Below are positions 35,955-43,487 of a DNA stretch of 64,000 nt, in pieces. Positions within the stretch are counted from its first letter, which is position 1. The number at the start of each line of letters is the position of its first letter. The stretch is taken from contig NZ_LMSD01000041.1 in assembly GCF_001428045.1 (NCBI RefSeq), forward strand, positions 189,847 to 253,846, given 5' to 3'. Both the position numbers and the translations under genes were made by a program. The stretch is from Paenibacillus sp. Soil750 (lineage in GTDB: Bacteria; Bacillota; Bacilli; Paenibacillales; NBRC-103111). Under the pieces are notes generated by a model. The model was not told the DNA's origin and ran no database searches. It worked only from the letters and a program-made list of their open reading frames with translations.

Positions 35955-36767
35955 ATGAGCCAACAAGGACAATTGGTAGGTGTTGATCAACAGAGATACA
36001 AGCAACGAGTTAATCGCGTGCTTCTTGGCGCTTTGGTACCTATACTTGTATTGCTTACTTGGCAGCTTCTAGGCCATTTGGGTATTATTTCATCGTTGCT
36101 ATTCCCAACACCGCTTCGCATTATGAACGCGGGCATTCGACTCATTCAAACGGGTGAGCTCTATGACAATATTAAAATTAGCGTCGTCCGAGCACTTTCA
36201 GGTTTCCTGCTTGGTGGTTCTTTGGGTCTTGCCTTCGGCATTCTCGTTGGTTTATTTCGTAGAACGGAGAAGGCGCTAGATCCCACAGTCCAAATGCTTC
36301 GCATGGTACCTCATTTGGCGATCGCCCCCTTGTTTATTTTATGGTTTGGAATTGGTGAAACGGCAAAGGTTCTGCTTATTGCCAAAGGGGCTTTTTTCCC
36401 ACTTTATATTAATGCTTTCTTGGGTATTCGAGGCGTGGATAACAAGCTTTTCGATGTGACACGCGTGTTAGGGTTTAGCAAATGGAAGCAAATCATCCGG
36501 TTAACGATTCCCGGAGCGCTGCCTCATATCTTACTAGGCGTTCGGATCTCATTAGGTGTGTCATGGCTTGGACTTGTTGTAGCTGAATTAATGGGATCGA
36601 CCGCAGGGATCGGGTATATGATGTCGGATGCGCGCCAATTTTCCAAAACACCAGTTGTGTTCGTTGGTATTCTCATATTTGCCGTTTTCGGTATTGTTGC
36701 GGACTCCGCTGTAAGGCTGCTCGAACGCAAATGGCTTAGCTGGCAAGACAGCTACAAAGGGCACTGA
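35955..36767 (+). CDS. Sulfonate-type ABC permease 1
   Basis: Membrane permease of 270 residues (SsuC/TauC family) with about six helices. Family blocks are LLTWQLLGHLGIISSLLFPTP, SVVRALSGFLLGGSLGLAFG, MLRMVPHLAIAPLFILWFGIGE and ISLGVSWLGLVVAELMGS (ATPase-contact loop). GGGGGGAG precedes the start. Together with the next gene it gives two SsuC-like subunits, where SsuABC systems normally use a homodimer, so a heterodimer or two alternative channels is possible. Confidence 0.94.
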   Translation: MSQQGQLVGVDQQRYKQRVNRVLLGALVPILVLLTWQLLGHLGIISSLLFPTPLRIMNAGIRLIQTGELYDNIKISVVRALSGFLLGGSLGLAFGILVGLFRRTEKALDPTVQMLRMVPHLAIAPLFILWFGIGETAKVLLIAKGAFFPLYINAFLGIRGVDNKLFDVTRVLGFSKWKQIIRLTIPGALPHILLGVRISLGVSWLGLVVAELMGSTAGIGYMMSDARQFSKTPVVFVGILIFAVFGIVADSAVRLLERKWLSWQDSYKGH

Positions 36768-36808
36768 TCACTAAAAGGATATACGCACAAAGCTAAGGGG
36801 GAGAAGGG

Positions 36809-37666
36809 ATGAGCAATCGTGTCGAGGCACTAAGCCAAGCTACGCAAGGCATGGAGAAATCGAAAATACAGAAGTTAGAGTTTGTTCGGATCAAATGGTT
36901 GTGGGAGAGAGTGAACGATTTCGTCATCGGTGCGGTCGTGCCATTATTACTCCTTGTCATATGGCAAGTATCAGGGGATTTGGGGCTGTTTTCACCATCC
37001 TATTTACCAACTCCGTTACAAATTGCCGCTGAGTTTCGTTCATTAATCGCTTCTGGTGAACTGACCCAGCATCTGTCGATTTCTTTGCAACGAGCTGTCA
37101 TAGGATTTCTAATTGGAGGATCCATCGGGCTGCTCTTTGGCTTTTTAGTTGGTTTTGTTCAAAAGCTGGAGTTCATGCTGGATCCTTCCTTTCAAATGCT
37201 GCGCATGATTCCACATCTCGCGATTGCGCCGTTAATCATACTTTGGTTCGGTTTCGGCGAGGTTTCGAAAATCGTGATCATCGCGAATGGTGCTTTTTTC
37301 CCTATGTATATCTATACCTTTCTTGGCATTCGAAATGTGGATCACAAATTATTCGAGGTTGCTAAAGTACTGAATTTCAGCAAGTCGAAGCAAATTTTTC
37401 GCTTGATTCTCCCAGCCGCCTTGCCTGGCATTCTGTTAGGTTTACGCCTATCTGTAGCGATTTCTTGGCTGGGTCTCGTCGTAGCCGAGTTGATCGGATC
37501 GCAGGAAGGGATTGGCTTCCTTATTAACTATGGGAAACAAAATTCAAGCGCTGAGCTTATTTTCGTTGGGGTCATCATTTTTGCAGTGATCGGGAAACTT
37601 GTGGATTCACTTGTACGTTGGCTAGAAAGAAGATGGCTGAGCTGGCGTGACAGCTTCCAAGGCTAG
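36809..37666 (+). CDS. Sulfonate-type ABC permease 2
   Basis: Paralog of the preceding permease, 285 residues, with a longer cytoplasmic N-terminus. Shared blocks include ISLQRAVIGFLIGGSIGLLFGF, QMLRMIPHLAIAPLIILWFGFGE and AISWLGLVVAELIGSQEGIG. GGGGGAG lies ahead of the ATG. It is followed 22 bases later by the flavoprotein gene. It probably arose by local duplication, like the flavoprotein-ferredoxin pairs downstream. Confidence 0.94.
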   Translation: MSNRVEALSQATQGMEKSKIQKLEFVRIKWLWERVNDFVIGAVVPLLLLVIWQVSGDLGLFSPSYLPTPLQIAAEFRSLIASGELTQHLSISLQRAVIGFLIGGSIGLLFGFLVGFVQKLEFMLDPSFQMLRMIPHLAIAPLIILWFGFGEVSKIVIIANGAFFPMYIYTFLGIRNVDHKLFEVAKVLNFSKSKQIFRLILPAALPGILLGLRLSVAISWLGLVVAELIGSQEGIGFLINYGKQNSSAELIFVGVIIFAVIGKLVDSLVRWLERRWLSWRDSFQG

Positions 37667-37688
37667 GATACATCAAGGAGGGATTGCG

Positions 37689-39284
37689 ATGAGCTCGGGC
37701 AAAATTACGAAATTAGACGCCGATGTCTTAGTCATCGGTGGAGGTCCTGCCGGGGCTTGGGCAGCTTGGAGCGCAGCCCAGCAGCATGCGAAGGTCATCC
37801 TCGTAGACAAAGGATTCCTAGGATCGAGCGGAGCTACGGCACCTGGAGGCACGAATTTGTTGTACCTGCCGCCAGATGCTGAACTGAGAGAGAAGGCAGT
37901 CCAGCAGCGGTACAAAGAAAGTGGGTACTTGGCAGAGCCTGCCTGGATTCACCGTGTGCTTGATCAAGTGTATGAAAGCTTACTGTTAGTGGAGAAGTGG
38001 GGCTATCCGTTTCGCCGTGATGAGCAGGGCGTTCCTTTGCGTGATCACTTGCAGGGACCAGAGTACATGAAGCTAATGCGTCGTCAGGTCAGTCGGGCAG
38101 GTGTGAAGATCCTTGATCAATCGCCAGCCCTAGAGCTGCTCGTCGATGAGCATGGAGTTGGAGGAGCTCGAGGCATTTCACGCTTAGATGATTCCGAATG
38201 GGAAATCCGAGCGAATGCCGTCGTGATTGCAACAGGTGGATGTGCTTTTCTAAGCAAGGGGTTGGGTTGTAACGTCCTCACTGGAGAGGGTGTTCTGATG
38301 GCGACGGAACTTGGTGCCGAGCTATCTGGCATGGAGTTTACGCGCCAGTATGCGCCAAGTGCGGCTTTCGGTACGGTGACTCGTGGACGGCTGCTGAACT
38401 GGGCAACTTATACGTCGGAGGATGGTACGGTACTGCAAGGCGGAGGCCCTAGAGCGGGGGATTTTCTGCCGAAAATGCTGAGCAAAGGCCCGGTGTACGC
38501 AGTGCTAAACCACGCGGATACGGAAGAAAAGCAGCAAATCCTGCGTAAATCGCATGCGATTTTCTTCGTGCCCTTGGATCGCGCAGGCATCGATCCCTTC
38601 ACAGAGCGGTTCCCGCTCACGCTTCGCTATGAGGGAACCGTTCGCGGGACAGGCGGCATCCGCCTTACCGATGAGAGCTGCGCCTCAACGGTTCCGGGCC
38701 TTTATGCCGCCGGCGATGCGGCCACCCGTGAACGCGTCACGGGTGCCAAGTCAGGCGGAGGCGCGTTCAACGCCTCCTGGGCCATCTCCTCCGGCACGTG
38801 GGCCGGTGCCGGAGCTGCGAAGCATGCGCTGACACTAGGGCGCAGCGCAAGAGATTTGCGACCAGCGGGCCGTTACGGCCTGGTCGACCCAGATGCAGCC
38901 CCCGATCGCATCCTCGATGCGGGGGGCTTGGTTGAGGCTGTCCAGCGGGAGGTCTTTCCGCTGGACATCAATTATTTCCGCAGTGAGCCCGTGATCCGTC
39001 AATCGCTGGCGCGATTGGACGATCTGTGGGCGAGCTTGCGGGGGAAGGCCGTGCACCCTACGGTGCAGGGTCGGGTTCGCGCACGTGAAGTCGCTGGGAT
39101 GATCGCGACGGCAAGGTGGATGTACACCGCTGCGCTCGCACGCAAGGAGACGCGGGGCTTGCATTCGCTTGAGGAGTATCCGGAAACAGACCCTGCGCAG
39201 CAGTATCGCCTGATTGTCTCTGGTATTGATGAGATTGAGCTGCGCACAGAGCTGGCGGCAGATCAGGAGGTTGTGGCACGATGA
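37689..39284 (+). CDS. AprA-like FAD flavoprotein 1
   Basis: Flavoprotein of 531 residues of the fumarate reductase/succinate dehydrogenase/adenylylsulfate reductase alpha type. The FAD dinucleotide-binding motif is VIGGGPAGAWAA, then VDKGFLGSSGATAPGG, GPEYMKLMRRQ, VIATGGCAFLSKG (second nucleotide strand), and the late FAD block GLYAAGDAATRE with SGGGAFNASWA. The ATG at 37689 follows AAGGAGGG. The stop overlaps the start of a two-cluster ferredoxin (ATGA), giving an AprA/AprB-like pair. Redox chemistry on an organosulfur or similar substrate is inferred. The 3' half (about 38600-39100) is clearly richer in G+C than the paralog at 39801. Confidence 0.93.
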   Translation: MSSGKITKLDADVLVIGGGPAGAWAAWSAAQQHAKVILVDKGFLGSSGATAPGGTNLLYLPPDAELREKAVQQRYKESGYLAEPAWIHRVLDQVYESLLLVEKWGYPFRRDEQGVPLRDHLQGPEYMKLMRRQVSRAGVKILDQSPALELLVDEHGVGGARGISRLDDSEWEIRANAVVIATGGCAFLSKGLGCNVLTGEGVLMATELGAELSGMEFTRQYAPSAAFGTVTRGRLLNWATYTSEDGTVLQGGGPRAGDFLPKMLSKGPVYAVLNHADTEEKQQILRKSHAIFFVPLDRAGIDPFTERFPLTLRYEGTVRGTGGIRLTDESCASTVPGLYAAGDAATRERVTGAKSGGGAFNASWAISSGTWAGAGAAKHALTLGRSARDLRPAGRYGLVDPDAAPDRILDAGGLVEAVQREVFPLDINYFRSEPVIRQSLARLDDLWASLRGKAVHPTVQGRVRAREVAGMIATARWMYTAALARKETRGLHSLEEYPETDPAQQYRLIVSGIDEIELRTELAADQEVVAR

Positions 39285-39622
39285 TTGAATTCGTAAGTAC
39301 GGAACGGTGTGTGGGGTGCACGCTTTGCGTAAAGGTGTGTCCAACCAACGTTTTTGATAAAGGGACTGATGGCATTCCGAGCATCGCAAGGCAGGAAGAT
39401 TGCCAGACTTGTTTTATTTGTGAGGCGTATTGTCCCGTAGATGCTCTGTATGTATCTCCGTTTGAATCCCCTTTGGAGGAAGTACCGACGGAAGCGGAGT
39501 TAATAGAGGCCAATCTGTTGGGCAGCTGGCGAGAAACACTCGGCTGGGGTAAGGGACGAACGACACTGGCGGAGTTGGATACAACACCGTTTATAGATCG
39601 CATTTTACCTTCAAGACGGTAA
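39281..39622 (+). CDS. Two-[4Fe-4S] ferredoxin, AprB-like, partner of flavoprotein 1
   Basis: Protein of 113 residues. Two full Cys sets are visible: CVGCTLCVKVCP and CQTCFICEAYCP, each with the Pro-flanked last Cys, typical of 2[4Fe-4S] ferredoxins and the first domain of adenylylsulfate reductase beta subunit. A C-terminal tail of about 50 residues (WRETLGWGKGRTTLAELDT) resembles the AprB tail that wraps the alpha subunit. It is translationally coupled to flavoprotein 1 and probably feeds it electrons. Confidence 0.94.
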   Translation: MIEFVSTERCVGCTLCVKVCPTNVFDKGTDGIPSIARQEDCQTCFICEAYCPVDALYVSPFESPLEEVPTEAELIEANLLGSWRETLGWGKGRTTLAELDTTPFIDRILPSRR

Positions 39623-39642
39623 GTTAGTCGTAATAAATAGTA

Positions 39643-39687
39643 TTGACGAGTTTGAAATACGGTGCTACTATGTGTTTAATCATAGTA
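39643..39687 (+). promoter_or_regulatory. Promoter and operator of the second flavoprotein module
   Basis: -35 TTGACG (39643-39648), 17-base spacer, -10 TACTAT (39666-39671). The perfect inverted repeat TACTATG (39666-39672) / CATAGTA (39681-39687) covers the -10 and start site, as expected of a repressor operator. A second symmetric pair, GTTTA/TAAAC, overlaps it. Confidence 0.7.
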
Positions 39688-39776
39688 AACAACTTGGTTT
39701 TGTCGACATACAATTGCATACCTTGTCCAACCGTACACACGGAGGCGTTCCTACATAAGGGATGCCTCTTTTTATT
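39679..39776 (+). promoter_or_regulatory. Candidate attenuator leader RNA 2
   Basis: Same design as the 35077 leader: mini-hairpin CCGT-ACAC-ACGG (39731-39742) abuts a terminator stem (GAGGC 39742-39746 with GCCTC 39764-39768, inner TTCCT/AAGGG) and a T-rich run TTTTTATTTT, before the GAGGAGG site of flavoprotein 2. About 40 bases of extra 5' sequence precede the mini-hairpin. Confidence 0.6.
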
Positions 39777-39800
39777 TTCATATTAGAGGAGGTCATGTAG

Positions 39801-41405
39801 ATGGCAAAGGTTTTGGAAGATAATGATTTGGGACTTATTGCGGATGTGTTGGTAATTGGCGGAGGTCCTGCGGGAACATGGGCGGCCTTAACGGCTGCAA
39901 CGAATGGCTCCAAGGTAATCTTGGTGGATAAAGGCTACTGTGGAACGAGTGGAGCAACAGCACCATCGGGTACGGGGGTTTGGTATGTAAAGCCGGACGA
40001 GAAGCTGCGAGAAGAAGCCAGAGCGAGTCGCTATCTGTTAGGCGGTAAGCTGGCGGAGGTTCCTTGGATGAATCGCGTGCTCGATCGAACCTATGAGAAC
40101 ATGAACAAGCTAGGCTCCCTGGGGTATCCGTTTCCGAAGGATGATATCGGCGATCCGTATAAGCGCGGTTTGCAAGGGCCTGAATATATGAAGCTAATGC
40201 GCAAATTGGTTCAAAAAGCTGGCGTGCGCATCCTCGATCACAGTCCTGTGCTCGAATTGCTTGCCGATGAGCATGGCGTTGGCGGTGCAACTGGCGTGAG
40301 AACGCAGAGTGGGCAGACCTGGACGGTGCGTGCAGGAGCGGTAGTGATTGCGACAGGTGGTTGTGCATTTTTGAGCAAAGCATTAGGTACGAACGTGTTA
40401 ACCGGGGATGGCTATCTATTGGCTGCTGAGGCCGGCGCTGATTTCTCTGGAATGGAATTCTCGAATGCTTATGCGATCTGCCCGACTTTCTCTTCCGTAA
40501 CCAAAACAGCCTATTACCGCTATGCCTCCTTCTATCACGAAGATGGCTCCATTGTAGAAGGCGCAGGGTCACAACGTGGCCGCTCGATCATTGCGCGGAA
40601 TTTGCTGCAAGGCCGTCAGGTTTACGCCAGCTTGGATCAAGCGCCGGAAGAGATTCGTCCTTTACTGCGTGTGAATCAAACGAATTTCTTCTTGCCTTTC
40701 GACCGACTTGGCATTGATCCGTTCAAAGATAAATTCCCTGTGACCCTTCGCTTAGAAGGCACGGTGCGTGGAACTGGCGGTATTCGCATTGTGGATGAGC
40801 AATGTTCAACCATTGTTCCAGGTTTATATGCAGCTGGCGATGCTGCAACGCGTGAGCTGATCTGTGGGGGTTTCACAGGAGGTGGCAGCCATAATGCGGC
40901 TTGGGCGATGTCTTCCGGTTCATTTGCAGGGGAAGGTGCTGCGAAATTTGCCAAGGATCTTGGAGATAAAGCGGATAATCGTACACTTAAAAGCGTCTCA
41001 ACGACAACGTTCACGAAGTCGGGATCGGGTCAAATTTTAAGCAAAACAGGCGAAGCCATTCAAGCGGTACAAGAGGAAGTCATGCCATATGACCGCAATT
41101 TGTTCCGTACGCAGAAAGGGTTGGAAGGCTCAATCAATCGACTGGATGGACTTTGGAACGACTTGCGTGAACGTGTGACGACGCTAGATATTGCAGGTGT
41201 TCGTCATCGTGAAGCGGCGGCTATGACAGCAACGGCCCGTCTTATGTACAACACGGCACGCGAGCGTACTGAAACGAGAGGGATGCATAAGCGTGAGGAT
41301 TTCCCAGAGACTGATGCTGCGCAAGGGTACCGCTTAATTAGCGGAGGATTGGATCAGGTATGGACGAAAAAGGCTGAAGTGAACAAGGAGGCTGTTACCC
41401 CATGA
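39801..41405 (+). CDS. AprA-like FAD flavoprotein 2
   Basis: Paralog of the 37689 flavoprotein, 534 residues. Shared blocks: VIGGGPAGTWAA, VDKGYCGTSGATAPSG, GLQGPEYMKLMRK, VIATGGCAFLSKALG, RLEGTVRGTGGIRIVDE and GLYAAGDAATRE. About half of the first 95 aligned residues are identical by eye. It has its own promoter, operator and leader, and its stop overlaps the next ferredoxin start (ATGA). A second, separately tunable oxidoreductase for a related substrate, or a different subunit of the same complex, is possible. Confidence 0.93.
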   Translation: MAKVLEDNDLGLIADVLVIGGGPAGTWAALTAATNGSKVILVDKGYCGTSGATAPSGTGVWYVKPDEKLREEARASRYLLGGKLAEVPWMNRVLDRTYENMNKLGSLGYPFPKDDIGDPYKRGLQGPEYMKLMRKLVQKAGVRILDHSPVLELLADEHGVGGATGVRTQSGQTWTVRAGAVVIATGGCAFLSKALGTNVLTGDGYLLAAEAGADFSGMEFSNAYAICPTFSSVTKTAYYRYASFYHEDGSIVEGAGSQRGRSIIARNLLQGRQVYASLDQAPEEIRPLLRVNQTNFFLPFDRLGIDPFKDKFPVTLRLEGTVRGTGGIRIVDEQCSTIVPGLYAAGDAATRELICGGFTGGGSHNAAWAMSSGSFAGEGAAKFAKDLGDKADNRTLKSVSTTTFTKSGSGQILSKTGEAIQAVQEEVMPYDRNLFRTQKGLEGSINRLDGLWNDLRERVTTLDIAGVRHREAAAMTATARLMYNTARERTETRGMHKREDFPETDAAQGYRLISGGLDQVWTKKAEVNKEAVTP

Positions 41406-41737
41406 TTGAGTTAGTCAGCGAGTCCAAATGTGTAGAATGCAACCTCTGCGTGTCGGTATGCCCGACGAATGTATTTGATCGTGTGGAAAATGGGATTCCG
41501 GTCATTGCTCGGCAAAGTGACTGCCAGACCTGCTTCATGTGCGAACTGTATTGCCCAGCGGATGCGCTCTATGTGGCGCCAGACGCTGAAGGACTGATGC
41601 ATGTAAGCGAAGAGAGCTTAGATGAACAAGGATTCTTTGGTGGTTATCGGGAGAAAGTAGGCTGGGGGAAAGGGCGTAAACCAGTCGCCGAACATCCTTA
41701 TATGTATGAATTAGCGAAACTAACTTCTATTGGGTAA
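41402..41737 (+). CDS. Two-[4Fe-4S] ferredoxin, AprB-like, partner of flavoprotein 2
   Basis: Protein of 111 residues with both Cys sets intact: CVECNLCVSVCP and CQTCFMCELYCP. The C-terminal tail (YREKVGWGKGRKPVAEHPYMYEL) resembles that of the 39281 ferredoxin. It is coupled to flavoprotein 2 by an ATGA overlap and is followed 44 bases later by the binding-protein gene. Confidence 0.94.
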   Translation: MIELVSESKCVECNLCVSVCPTNVFDRVENGIPVIARQSDCQTCFMCELYCPADALYVAPDAEGLMHVSEESLDEQGFFGGYREKVGWGKGRKPVAEHPYMYELAKLTSIG

Positions 41738-41781
41738 GACAGTGGGTACCTTTTGTGGTCAATTTGAAAGGAGAATGAAAG

Positions 41782-42834
41782 ATGATAGAGAGACAGAAGA
41801 TGAGTAAAAGGGGATTCGGACTTTTCCGTACCACACATTTGGTTATGATGTTAGCAGCTATGGTCGCTTTCTTAGCGGCTTGTGGCAATTCCGATGGAGG
41901 TGCCAAGACGGCAGGTGCTAGTGCAGCAGCTACAAGCGGCGGAACAGCCAAGGCACAACCACCAGCAGTGATCAATTACGGATACATTGGCACGAACAAG
42001 CTGAATTTCCCGGGTGGAGCTGAGGGTTGGGGCTTGTACAAAGGCATTATCCAAGAGGAACTCAAAAAATACGGCATCACCGAAATTAAGCCGGTAGCTT
42101 TCCCGAACGGACCTGATCAAAGCGAGTCTTTAATCAGCGGCAGATTGGATTTCGGCAGTTTGGGCGATACGCCAGCGATGCTTGCTCGTTCGACGGGAGC
42201 GAAGACAAGAGCGATTACCCAGAACACAACAGACAATATAGGTTACTTGATTGGCAAAAAAGGTGGACCAACGACCATTGCCGATTTGAAAGGTAAAACG
42301 ATCGCAATTCAAAAGGGCTCCTTCATGCACCGCTATATTGCCGGCCTTGTGAAAGAACAAAATATACCCGACGTGAAGTTTATCCATATGCTGCGCCCTG
42401 ATGGTGAAGCAGCATTGTCTCGTGGCGAAGTGGACGCGATGACGAATAGTGCAATCTTTGCTCTGAAACAAATTGAGAATGGGTTCCCATTGATCGATGA
42501 TGCCACCAAGCATCCAAATTTAATCGGAGGCAGCGTTACGGTTGTGTCCGAGGACTACCTGAAGAAATTCCCTGATTTCCCGAAAGTGTGGAATGCAGCT
42601 AGGGAGAAAGCGCTCAAGGATTTACAATCCAAGCCAGATGAATATTACCAATTCTTATCTCAGTTAAATGGGTTCACGCCGGAATTGAACAAGAAGGTTA
42701 CACCGATTGAGACGATTAAAGATGTTAATTTTAAGGATGATGGTGTGAAGCTGCTTGATGGAACGAAGAAATTCTTGGTTGAAGAGAAGCTAGCAGAGAA
42801 GGATTTTGATCTGAATCAGTGGTTACTTAAATAA
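41782..42834 (+). CDS. Sulfonate/taurine-type substrate-binding lipoprotein
   Basis: Binding protein of 350 residues (SsuA/TauA/NMT1-like). The lipoprotein signal ends FLAAC (C34). Body features are YGYIGTNKL, ESLISGRLDFGSLGDTPAMLA (typical two-domain hinge region), TIADLKGKTIAIQKGS and GEVDAMTNSAIF. AAAGGAG precedes the start. It is the importer's extracytoplasmic subunit, placed after the flavoprotein modules and not at the head of the operon. The ligand is probably an organosulfonate or similar anion; this is family inference. Confidence 0.93.
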   Translation: MIERQKMSKRGFGLFRTTHLVMMLAAMVAFLAACGNSDGGAKTAGASAAATSGGTAKAQPPAVINYGYIGTNKLNFPGGAEGWGLYKGIIQEELKKYGITEIKPVAFPNGPDQSESLISGRLDFGSLGDTPAMLARSTGAKTRAITQNTTDNIGYLIGKKGGPTTIADLKGKTIAIQKGSFMHRYIAGLVKEQNIPDVKFIHMLRPDGEAALSRGEVDAMTNSAIFALKQIENGFPLIDDATKHPNLIGGSVTVVSEDYLKKFPDFPKVWNAAREKALKDLQSKPDEYYQFLSQLNGFTPELNKKVTPIETIKDVNFKDDGVKLLDGTKKFLVEEKLAEKDFDLNQWLLK

Positions 42835-42868
42835 AGGCAACACGCCTATTCGGAAAGGAAATGATAAG

Positions 42869-43483
42869 ATGACTGTATCAGCACAAGTCGATAATCAAGC
42901 TGTTTTAACCCCTGAAGTGGAGGCCAATCGTAAGGCGGATTATCCTGTTCATCCGCTGTTTCTGAACCGTTGGTCGTCGCGTGCTTTTGAAGAGAAAGAA
43001 GTAACGAATGAGACCTTGTACACGATACTGGAGGCTGCTCGCTGGGCACCTTCCAGCTCGAATCTACAGCCATGGCGATTCGTAGTCGCCCAAACAGAGG
43101 AGCAGAAACAGAAGTTTCAATCGTTCATTAAGCCGAACAATCAATTGTGGACGAAGCATGCTCCTGTGCTGTTGCTGATCTTGTCTAACAAGTTCCGTCA
43201 GGATGGTGAACCAAGTGGTGCACATGCGTTTGATGCAGGTGCAGCTTGGGCTTCCATTGCTTTTCAAGCGAACTTGTTAGGTCTGGCTACACGCGCTGTT
43301 GGCGGCTATGACAGAGAAAAGGCACGTGAAGTACTTCAAGTTCCAGCGGAGTATGAACTTCATGCCGTGATTGCTTTGGGTTACCGTGGAGCACGTGAAA
43401 CGTTGGCCGAAGACTTTGGGCAGCGTGAGCTGCCGAATGGACGACGCGCATTGAGCGAGAGTATCATCGAAGGCTCTTTCTAG
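42869..43483 (+). CDS. Nitroreductase-family FMN oxidoreductase (organosulfur-type operon)
   Basis: Flavoprotein of 204 residues. FMN-binding motifs are FLNRWSSRAFEEKEV, ARWAPSSSNLQPWRFV and GLATRAVGGYDREKAREVL; a final ALGYRG is present. A GGAAAGG site lies ahead of the ATG, 34 bases after the binding-protein gene. It is a distant homolog of the 25323 enzyme. In an organosulfur operon it might supply reduced flavin or reduce an intermediate; neither is shown. The MFS gene begins five bases after its stop. Confidence 0.93.
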   Translation: MTVSAQVDNQAVLTPEVEANRKADYPVHPLFLNRWSSRAFEEKEVTNETLYTILEAARWAPSSSNLQPWRFVVAQTEEQKQKFQSFIKPNNQLWTKHAPVLLLILSNKFRQDGEPSGAHAFDAGAAWASIAFQANLLGLATRAVGGYDREKAREVLQVPAEYELHAVIALGYRGARETLAEDFGQRELPNGRRALSESIIEGSF

Positions 43484-43487
43484 TTCG

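Noticed and set aside
38835-39603. Two overlapping minus-strand frames (about 180 codons each) across flavoprotein 1 and its ferredoxin
   Set aside because: Antisense to conserved cysteine motifs of the ferredoxin and explained by high G+C there.
39835-40572. Long minus-strand frame (245 codons) inside flavoprotein 2
   Set aside because: Fully antisense to a well-supported gene. The composition (His, Arg, Ser, Pro rich) is typical of a shadow frame, and no ribosome site was evident.
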